The notes under the pieces are model-generated. The model was not told the DNA's origin and did no database searches. It saw only the letters and a program-made list of their open reading frames with translations. Positions 37,886 to 47,529 of a DNA stretch of 64,000 bases are shown piece after piece. Source of the DNA: Panulirus ornatus (Eukaryota; Arthropoda; Malacostraca; Decapoda; Palinuridae); NCBI RefSeq assembly GCF_036320965.1, contig NC_092287.1:14398773-14462772 (forward strand), written 5' to 3'. A program made the position numbers and the translations under genes. The stretch's first letter is position 1. Each line of letters opens with the position of its first letter.

Positions 37886-37887
<2 letters not shown>
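35634..37887 (-). mobile_element. RTE-like LINE copy 14 with 5' inversion (twin priming)
   Basis: One insertion in two opposite parts. 35634-37478 is minus strand: short 3' UTR, C-terminal domain (broken near 36023) and RT (37183 down; FADDTALV at about 36600; LEKAYARVD with the first catalytic Asp changed to Ala), its 5' limit being GAGTGAGTATTTTGACGG. 37479-37887 is plus strand: linker sequence from EE-DVFRESVMDCAKDA to GEVITSSGDVR, ending in GATGTGAGGA at (TA)n. In the intact element GDVR is followed within about 10 bases by the start of the minus-strand part. Element order, orientation and the tiny gap are those predicted for twin priming. Frame breaks near 37200 and 37788 make it a pseudogene. 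Confidence 0.85.

Positions 37888-37955
<68 letters not shown>
37888..37955. repeat. (TA)n microsatellite
   Basis: Target flank of the twin-primed copy 14 on one side and T-rich tail of copy 15 on the other. Confidence 0.96.

Positions 37956-40341
<2,386 letters not shown>

Positions 40342-40415
<74 letters not shown>
40342..40415. repeat. (TA)n microsatellite
   Basis: Between minus-strand LINE copies 16 and 17. Confidence 0.96.
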
Positions 40416-40418
<3 letters not shown>

Positions 40419-41618
40419 TACCCCAGACGCTGCACATGCCCTGATTCAATCCACCGACAGCACGTCAACCCCGGTATACCACATCGCTCTAATTCACTCT
40501 ATTCCTTTCCCTCCTTTCACCCTCCTGCATGTTCAGGCCCCGATCACACAAAATCTTTTTCACTCCATCTTTCCACCTCCAATTTGGTCTCCCTCCTCTC
40601 CTCGTTCCCTCCACCTCCGACACATATATCCTCTTGGTCAATCTTTCCTCACTCATTCTCTCCATGTGCCCAAACCATTTCAAAACACCCTCTTCTGCTC
40701 TCTCAACCACGCTCTTTTTATTTCCACACATCTCTCTTACCCTTACGTTACTTACTCGATCAAACCACCTCACACCACACATTGTCCTCAAACATCTCAT
40801 TTCCAGCAATCCATCCTCCTGCGCACCACTCTATCCATAGCCCACGCCTCGCAACCATACAACATTGTTGGAACCACTATTCCTTCAAACATACCCATTT
40901 TTGCTTTCCGAGATAATGTTCTCGACTTCCACACATTCTTCAAGGCTCCCAGAATTTTCGCCCCCTCCCCCATCCTATGATCCACTTCCGCTTCCATGGT
41001 TCCATCCGCTGCCAGATCCACTCCCAGATATCTAAAACACTTTACTTCCTCCAGTTTTTCTCCATTCAAACTCACCTCCCAATTGACTTGACCCTCAACC
41101 CTACTGTACCTAATAACCTTGCTCTTATTCACATTTACTCTTAACTTTCTTCCTTCACACACTTTACCAAACTCAGTCACCAGCTTCTGCAGTTTCTCAC
41201 ATGAATCAGCCACCAGCGCTGTATCATCAGCGAACAACAACTGACTCACTTCCCAAGCTCTCTCATCCCTAACAGACTTCATACTTGCCCCTCTTTCCAA
41301 AACTCTTGCATTCACCTCCCTAACAACCCCATCCATAAACAAATTAAACAACCATGGAGACATCACACACCCGTGCCGCAAACCTACATTCACTGAGAAC
41401 CAATCACTTTCCTCTATTCCTACACGTACACATGCCTTACATCCTCGCTAAAAACTTTTCACTGCTTCTAAGAACTTGCCTCCCACACCATATATTCTTA
41501 ATACCTTCCACAGAGCATCTCTATCAACTCTATCATATGCCTTCTCCAGATCCATAAATGCTACATACAAATCCATTTGCTTTTCTAAGTATTTCTCACA
41601 TACATTTTTCAAAGCAAA
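40416..41618 (-). mobile_element. RTE-like LINE copy 17, truncated at both ends
   Basis: Minus-strand piece from [15 protein letters not shown] (41618) through [28 protein letters not shown] (about 41225) and the C-terminal domain to the start of the 3' UTR (TTTACCCCAGACGC at 40417). The rest of the 3' UTR is lost at the (TA)n array. Frame breaks near 41450 (TAG for the Arg codon of YRGC) and 40805. The 5' side is fused to a tRNA-derived SINE. Confidence 0.9.
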
Positions 41619-41958
41619 CCTCCAACAGCCAGGATCGAAGCAGCGACCCCTGTGCAAGAGGCAGGAATGGTACCCTCTAGGCTATGGGCCTGGCTAATAG
41701 GAAATAACTATTGCAATGCTAAGTACTCCAATACCATTCGTGTCACGCTGGTGAGCAACGGGGTCTATACTGGTTATTTCCCAACAGGCGCACATAGCCA
41801 GCTGACAGCATTTTACCGAACCTTACTGTACAACGCAGTGGTATAAGTATAGGAATAAAGTGCATAGAAACGCGCACCTTCATAGAACATACAAACCTAG
41901 CGGTTAGCATTCTTGCCTCTTGCACAGGGGTCCCGGATTCGATCCTGGCTGTTGGAGG
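41619..41958. mobile_element. tRNA-derived SINE pair, head to head
   Basis: 41619-41895 is a minus-strand unit: a tRNA-like head (CTCCAACAGCCAGGATCGAA to GCCCATAGCC-type sequence, about 41620-41690) preceded in sense by a full body of about 210 bp ending at GGTTTGTATGTTCTATGAAG. At 41897 a second head begins on the plus strand (CTAGCGGTTAGCATTC, B box GGATTCGATCCTGG at 41935-41948, CTGTTGGAGG) and runs directly into LINE copy 18. The same SINE forms the tandem array at 57031. The pair sits exactly where a minus-strand LINE piece meets a plus-strand one. Confidence 0.8.
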
Positions 41959-42777
41959 CTTGTGGGGTGGGGGAGGGGGTGAAAGTTTTGGGTACGCTGA
42001 AGAATGTGTGCAAGTCTAGAACATTATCTCGGAAAGCAAAAATGGGTATGTTTGAAGGAATAGTGGTTCCAACAATGTTAGAGAGCAGAAGAGGGTGTTT
42101 TGAAATGGTTTGGTCACATAGAGAGAAAGATTGAGGAAAGATTGACAAAGAGGATATATGTGTAACAGGTGGAGGGAACAAGGAGAAGCGGGAGACCAAA
42201 TTGGATGTGGAAAGATTGAGTGAAAAAGATTTTGAGTGATCGGGGCCTGAACATGCAGGAGACTGAAAGACGTGCAAGGAATAGAGTGAATTGGAACGAT
42301 GTGGTATACCGTGGTCGACGTGCTGTCAATGGATTGAACCAGGGCATGTGAAGCGTCTGGGGTAAACCATGGAAAGTTCTGTGGGGCCTGAATGTGGTAA
42401 GGGAACTGTGGTTTCGGTGCATTATTACATGACAGCTAGAGACTGAGTGTGAACGAATGTGGCCTTTGTTGTCTTTTCCTAGCGCTACCTCGAACACATG
42501 AGGGGGGGAGGGGGTTATTATATCATGTGTGGCGGGGTGGCGATGGGAATGAATAAAGGCAGAGAGTATGAATTATGTACATGTGTACATATGTATATGT
42601 GTGTGTGTGTGTATATATATGTATACGTTGAGATGTATAGGTATGTATATTTGCATGTGTGGACGTGTATGTATATACATGTGTATGTGGGTGGGTTGGG
42701 CCATTCTTTCGTCTGTTTCCTTGCGCTACCTCGCTAACGCGGGAGACAGCGAGAAAGCAAAGTAAATATAAATAATA
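41959..42777 (+). mobile_element. RTE-like LINE copy 18, truncated and internally deleted
   Basis: Plus-strand remnant starting at the GVGEGVKVLGTLKN segment, with an internal deletion near 42079 that joins PTM(LYG) to (V)ERAEEGV-type sequence, then the C-terminal domain in broken frame and a complete long 3' UTR. The 3' UTR shows two copies of the terminal motif: TTCCTAGCGCTACCTCGAAC at 42475-42494 and TTCCTTGCGCTACCTCGCTA at 42717-42736, the second being the true end. It ends in AAAGTAAATATAAATAATA next to the truncated gypsy LTR. Confidence 0.88.
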
Positions 42778-43170
42778 CATAGATCTCTCTTTATATCACT
42801 TTACTTAACATCACTTTGGCAAATTTACTGGCCTCATTTTTGTAACATAAGGGATTGAAATGATTGAGATGTGTACAGCATACATTATACATTTACCAAT
42901 AGCTGTGTATCATATCCTTTCTTTTATGGCCATTCCTGAGAGAGAGGCCTTCTGGTTTCTATTCAAATACTTCATATCACTTTCTCTTATCTCTTACATA
43001 TGTTTTGTCCTTCCATAATTTGCAATAATGTTGAAAACATTTTTTCTCAATTTTTTTACACTTAAATAACCAAAATCTCTTATATCAACATACAATAAAA
43101 AGACCCTCAAAACCGTTTGATGTACATATTCATCAAAGAAAACTGAATAACATAATCGATAACAATAACA
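42778..43170 (-). repeat. Gypsy element 3' LTR, truncated
   Basis: Matches 47109-47515 over about 390 bp (shared blocks include CATAGATCTCTCT, AACATCACTTTGGCAAATTTA and TGGCCATTCCTGAGAGAGAGG). On the minus strand it begins TGTTATTGTTATCG right after the polypurine tract. The distal 300 bases present in the other LTR (46809-47108) are missing, replaced by the 3' tail of LINE copy 18. Identity to the other LTR is clearly below 90 percent by eye, so the insertion is old. Confidence 0.85.
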
Positions 43171-43182
43171 TCCCCCTCCCGA
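43171..43182 (-). promoter_or_regulatory. Polypurine tract of the gypsy element
   Basis: On the minus strand CGGGAGGGGGA lies immediately upstream of the LTR start TGTTATTG. This is the expected primer site for second-strand synthesis and fixes the element's orientation and LTR boundary. Confidence 0.8.
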
Positions 43183-43366
43183 AAGAGATATCATGAGTCA
43201 GCCACTACTTGACTCGTGATTAAGTGAAATACGAGACAATACATCAGCTATAACATTATCATTTCCTCTCATATGATTAGTAATCAAATCATAATCTTGT
43301 AACAAACGACTCCACCCTATCAAACGTTGGTTTTCTTTTTTTATCATGCAAAAATACAATGGGATT
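43183..43366 (-). other. Gypsy element, end of RNase H and 3' untranslated region
   Basis: Between the RNase H frame and the polypurine tract. The start of the segment still aligns conceptually with the end of the RNase H domain (RLLQDYDL, LADVLSRIS-type sequence in shifting frames), so the coding end lies near 43200. Confidence 0.5.
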
Positions 43367-43720
43367 TTAACCTGTAAACACTTGGATCGGCCTACCTACT
43401 CCTCTTAAATATACATCAAAATGATTCAAATTCAAAATCAAGGCTACTATTTCCTTTTCTCTAGTACTGTAGTTTTTCTGATAGGACAGAAACTTCTTTG
43501 AAAAATAACAAATTGGAAAATCAGTATCATCTTTCTCGTGCATTAAGACTACACCAACCCCAAAATTACTCGCTTCTATATATAGTTTGAATGGTCCATC
43601 ATAACTTGGAGCAGAAAGCATGGATGTACATACAAGTATCTGCTTCAGTTTCTTAAAGGCCTCGTCACATTGATCACTCCATAAAAATTTGAATGTCTTT
43701 GACAATAAGTAGGTTGACGG
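43367..43720 (-). pseudogene. Ty3/gypsy RNase H domain
   Basis: Minus-strand frame that reads WSDQCDEAFKKLKQIL, then APSYDGPFKLYIEASNFGVG (the LxxDAS motif with the first catalytic Asp replaced by Glu), VVLMHEKDD, PICYFSKKF and YSTREKEIVALILNLNHF (with the conserved second Glu). This is the standard order of a Ty3/gypsy RNase H. It stands downstream of the RT remnant. Frame breaks at both ends. Confidence 0.85.
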
Positions 43721-43890
43721 TAAAGCAATGATTGAAAAATTATTAAAAACTTACGATAATATCCAGCCATGCCGAGAAATCTCAATGATTCTTTCTTATT
43801 TGTCGGTGCTGGAAATGTTACAATACTTTCTATTCTAGCAGTGATTAGCTTTACACATCCCTGACCATCAACATAACCTAGATATTTTAC
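43721..43890 (-). pseudogene. Ty3/gypsy RT, C-terminal (connection) part
   Basis: Minus-strand translation shows YLGYVDGQGCVK, IESIVTFPAPTNKKESLRFL and GMAGYYRKF-type sequence, the hallmark end of a gypsy RT just before RNase H. The catalytic Tyr-x-Asp-Asp region that should lie upstream is absent, because an inverted copy of this same segment occupies its place. Confidence 0.8.
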
Positions 43891-44016
43891 AGTTGCTCTG
43901 GCAAATTTGCCAGTGCAAATGTAAAATATCTAGGTTAGGTTGTTGGTCAGGGATGTGTAAAGCTAATCACTGCTAAAATAGAAAGTATTGTAAAATTTCC
44001 AGCACCGACAAATAAG
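43795..44016. repeat. Inverted duplication of about 97 bp inside the RT
   Basis: 43795-43890 is repeated as its reverse complement at 43921-44016 with a handful of mismatches. The 30-base spacer itself contains a perfect 16-base palindrome, CTGGCAAATTTGCCAG, at 43898-43913. The left arm is in its proper coding place; the right arm is the intruder. The structure replaces the central RT, including the catalytic Asp pair. Confidence 0.9.
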
Positions 44017-44400
44017 ATTACTTCCCAATACCCTTTTAATAAGCCTAACTTGGTTACAAATTTAGCATATCCTATCTGATCAATACAAACATCTTCTCTT
44101 GGAATAGGGTACGGGTCAACTTTACTTATCTTATTTACCTTTCTGAAAACAATACAAAATCTGTTGGTAATTCCATCAGGTTTAGTTATTAACACAAGGT
44201 GAACTCCAAGACTATTACATTTTTCAATCAGATCATTGCCAAGCATATACTGTAATTCTTCTCTTATTATCTCTCTTAATTTAGAATTCACTTTATAAGG
44301 GTGTTGCTTGATAGGTGTTGCATCGACAATTTTGACGTCAAGCAGTAATACATCACTTCACCTAGGAACATCAGAAATCAAACGCCTAAACTCACTCATT
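44017..44400 (-). pseudogene. Ty3/gypsy RT, N-terminal part
   Basis: Minus-strand reading: LISDVPR, VDATPIKQHPYKV, REEIREELQYML-type helix, LVLITKPDG, RFCIVFRKVN, YPIPREDVCIDQIGYAKFV and TKLGLLKGYWEV. The family normally has Asp where this copy has Gly in TKLGLLKGYW (the first catalytic carboxylate) and Asp where it has Val in RFCIVFRKVN. The frame is open from 44291 to the inverted duplication. It follows directly on the integrase tail, giving the order IN-RT. Confidence 0.85.
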
Positions 44401-44780
44401 ATTTGTATGATCTCATCTCTTCTCTCAGCTTCTAAATGATCTAGCTTCTTTTTCAAATTATCTAACACATTTGAATTTTTTAACAATTTGCCTTTACATT
44501 TCTCCAGCTTTACATTCTCACTTCTATCCACATCCTCTGCATCATCAGACATAACACATGCACAATGCACACTTGTAACCTCATCATCCTTTGCTGAATT
44601 TCTATTGTGATAAGGTTTTATCATGTTTATGTGACACAATTGGCTTTGCTTGCGTCTTTCTGGAGTATTCGCAAAGTAGTTCAAATCTTTTCTCAATAAC
44701 CCATTGACCATAAAACCTTGCTCTCAGAGGATTTCCTCTCTGAGGCAATAGTACCAACACTCGATCACCTGGTTTGAACT
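44401..44780 (-). pseudogene. Gypsy integrase C-terminal tail and IN-RT linker
   Basis: Minus-strand frame 44711-44358 contains NTPERRKQSQLCHINMIKPY, the GPY/F-type end of a gypsy integrase, followed by an acidic linker and SNVLDNLKKKLDHLEAERRD, which in related elements connects integrase to RT. Just upstream, in another frame, FYGQWVIEKRF is the damaged GPY/F core. The position of this tail upstream of RT is the key evidence for a copia-like gene order. Confidence 0.8.
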
Positions 44781-45200
44781 CTCTGCTTCTAGATTTTTTT
44801 TCATACTATACCTTCATATCTTCTTGACACCCTTTCAGATTTTCTGCTGCAATCTGTCTAGTCTACACAATCTTCTTTTGAAATCTGATACATACTTCAG
44901 TAATCCAGGAGTATCACTCTTTCCAATCATGTCCATACACTAACTCAAATGGATTATAAATTGTAGACTCGTGTACTGAATCTCTAATGGCAAACAATGC
45001 TAAAGGCAGACCCTTATCCCAATCTCTTGACAATTCATTACAATACATTCTCAAAGTATTTTTCAAAGTCTGATGGAATCTATCCACAACTCCTTGGCTC
45101 TGTGGGTGACGAGCGTTTGACATCTTATGAGTTTCATGTAACCCCTTTAATATTTTCTTGAACATTCCTGAAGTGAAATTACTTCCCTGGCCTGACTGTA
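44781..45200 (-). pseudogene. Gypsy integrase catalytic core, partial
   Basis: Minus-strand reading: QSGQGSNFTSGMFKKI (the family has Asp at the Gly of SGQGS, a catalytic residue), HPQSQGVVDRFHQTLK (the catalytic Glu is replaced by Asp), then DKGLPLALFAIRDSVHEST and NPFELVYGH. The zinc-binding N-terminus and first catalytic Asp are missing: the protease frame runs straight into this core at about 45195, so several hundred codons were deleted. Confidence 0.85.
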
Positions 45201-45640
45201 TAACTTCATCTCCACATCTTTCAACATTAAACTCTGACTTGCCCCAGTATCTCTCAATATCAAAATTTTCTTTTCTGGACTACCTTTAATTCCAACCTTT
45301 CTTTCAGTGATATATGGCTCATAAACTGCATATTTTGGTTTGCTCACATTATACTCATTACATCTTACCTCACTAATATCATGCTTCTGTTCCCAAGAAA
45401 CATTTAATCCTATAGTCTTTGGTGATTCTCCACATCGCAAACATTTCATTGGTTGTCTTTCCTGTCTACTAACACAAGGGTCTTGAATACCTGAATTGTG
45501 TATGTCTTTGGAATCTATTTCCTGTATTGTTTTGTGGCTCATAGTTATATGAACCTTAAACAAAATAATGTTGACTACGCAGTTGAAGATTTGAATAGTG
45601 TGGATATTTATAAGGACTATCATAATTCTGTCTATCACTC
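45200..45640 (-). pseudogene. Gypsy gag end and protease remnant
   Basis: Minus-strand frame with a lone CLRCGES (half of a zinc knuckle) and, further on, KKILILRDTGASQSLML, the aspartic protease active site (DTGA). The protease is cut off about 15 residues later by the deletion that brings in the integrase core. Confidence 0.75.
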
Positions 45641-45769
45641 TGTCTTATCATAGTTTGGTTCCAGGTTATTTCTTTCTTACAATATTTGTTAGCTATTTCT
45701 AACTGGTCAGCCATCCTTGCTGCTTCAGTCACTTTTTTCACTCCACTCTTGCATATACCATAATATATT

Positions 45770-46582
45770 CCAGGTTATAAGCCACTTTTGAACTGTCCCA
45801 ACAGGATTAATTGCCTCCGTTCTTCCATTGTCTTTACTTCTTCAGATTTACACCACCTATCAAATGTTATTCCACATTCTCTATCAATCTCCAGATGAGT
45901 GCGTCCGCAAATTTTCTTGACCTATCTAAAGCTTCTCCTGTATGCTTCTGCGTCCAGTTCCACAGTTTTAGATACTGCTTCCTTCACAGTCTTATGATCT
46001 ACTGGTTCCATTAAACTAAGACATACATACGACTCTATAGCCTGACCTTTAAATTTACTTTGTGCCCGTCAGTTATGTCTCTTTCTTTAATAGTTGCTTT
46101 AATAGTTACAAGTTTTTCAAACTAAATAAAGAAGTCCTCAGCTTTTTCAGTAAACTCAGGTAACTGACTTACCCTATCATCTTTATCTTCAAATCTTCTT
46201 CTTCTACCTGTCCTTTCCTCAATTTCTAATTGTCTAAGCCTTACTTTTTTTATCAGCCTGGATTTTCTTTCTGTTTTTGCATGTATTCTCTCCTTTTCAG
46301 TTTCTATTTGTATTTTCTTAGGCTCAAATTCTAATCTTAATTTCTCCATTGCAACTTTTTCACTACTATCAACAAATTAAACTTCCTTCAAATTGATAAG
46401 GACACCAACTGATCAACTGATTCTCTCTGCATGTCACTTTCGACATGTGTCAGTAGAGAAATTCCATAATTAACTGCCATCTGGTTCAGTTCATCCTTAT
46501 TGCACTGGTACAGAAAATGTATATCCTGGGTTTCAATAAATTTCTTAACGTTATCTGCCATGTTTAAGCATACTGTATTCAC
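45770..46582 (-). pseudogene. Gypsy gag remnant
   Basis: Starts with the 64-codon frame at 46582 (MADNVKKFIETQDIHFLY), a typical gag N-terminus. A charged coiled-coil segment follows (46349-46122, MEKLRLEFEPKK to TEKAEDFF), then, in shifted frames, PVDHKTVKEAVSKTVELDA (about 46010-45950) and ITFDRWCKSEEVKTMEERRQ (about 45870-45810), resembling the SCAN-like gag of Gmr1-type gypsy elements. Stops and frameshifts are frequent. Confidence 0.7.
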
Positions 46583-46788
46583 AAGTATGAACGCTTACTT
46601 GTTAAGAGAAATTTCCATATATTTCAAGAGAGCACAGTAGAGTACTAACCCACAAAACTTCGGCCAGCTTGAATTACATACACTTGGTTTCACAATTCCA
46701 GCTCTCTGGACTGTGTCTTCACATATTCATATCCCAGACAGCAGGTTTCACACTTCCGAGCTCCCGGACGGCAGGTTTCACAGTTCAA

Positions 46789-46808
46789 AAGATTCCGGAA
46801 GGGCCCCA
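46789..46808 (-). promoter_or_regulatory. Probable primer-binding site of the gypsy element
   Basis: On the minus strand the LTR ends in CTTAACA and is followed directly by TGGGGCCCTTCCGG, in the position where a tRNA primer would anneal. The first TGG fits a tRNA 3' CCA end. I cannot name the tRNA. Confidence 0.55.
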
Positions 46809-47515
46809 TGTTAAGTTCTGCCCCCACCCCTTACATTAAAGGGTGTATAATGAGCCCATAGGCCCATTAAAACAGATAACTCTAAAATAGCAGTTTCTGT
46901 TAACAGAGAGATTTGGGCTAGACACTGATGACTCCCTTACCATCTGGCTAACATCTGACAGCTGACGGCGATAATGATATACCTACTTTTTCCTTTTTGT
47001 CAAGTTGGTCATACACCAAACACATATAGAAATCTATAAAACCTATTCATAATAGCAAAAATATACGTGGCTCTCTCGTGACATAGATAATACAATTCAT
47101 ACTTGATACATAGATCTCTCTATATATTACTTAACATCACTTTGGCAAATTTACCGGCCTCAACTATATAACATAAGGGTTTGAAATGACTGAGAGGTGT
47201 ACAGATTACATTATACATCACCAACAGCTTTGTATCACATGATTCCTCGATGGCCATTCCTGAGAGAGAGGTTTGACCTTGGCCTTCTAGTTTCTATACA
47301 ATTTCTTCACATCACTTTCTCTTATCTCTTACTTATGTTTTGCCTCTCCATAATTTGTAATGATATCAAAAACATTTACCTTAAATTTGTTTACATTCTA
47401 CTAAACAAAATCTCTTATATCAACATACTATAATAAGATCCTCAAAACAATATAATGTACACTGGACATACCATTCCTCGAAGAAAACTGAATAATACAA
47501 TGGACAACTATAGCA
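46809..47515 (-). repeat. Gypsy element 5' LTR, about 707 bp
   Basis: On the minus strand it runs from TGCTATAGTTGTCC (47515) to CAGAACTTAACA (46809), with the TG...CA ends usual for LTRs. 47109-47515 pairs with the truncated 3' LTR; 46809-47108 has no partner in the window. Flanking plus-strand sequence after 47515 is TTTATTGG; no target-site duplication can be read because the other LTR has lost its outer end. Confidence 0.8.
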
Positions 47516-47529
47516 TTTATTGGTAAATA

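Larger units (their letters stand above)
42778..47515 (-). mobile_element. Gmr1-like Ty3/gypsy LTR retrotransposon, dead
   Basis: LTR-PBS-gag-protease-integrase-RT-RNase H-PPT-LTR on the minus strand, 4.74 kb. Ty3/gypsy elements normally have RT and RNase H before integrase; here integrase comes first, as in the Gmr1 group described by Goodwin and Poulter. Large internal losses (protease end plus integrase start; central RT), a truncated 3' LTR and changed catalytic residues mean it cannot be active. Confidence 0.82.

Noticed and set aside
44401..44780. Copia-family assignment for the LTR element
   Set aside because: The gene order is copia-like, but the RT, RNase H and integrase-tail motifs are Ty3/gypsy; the Gmr1 group explains both.
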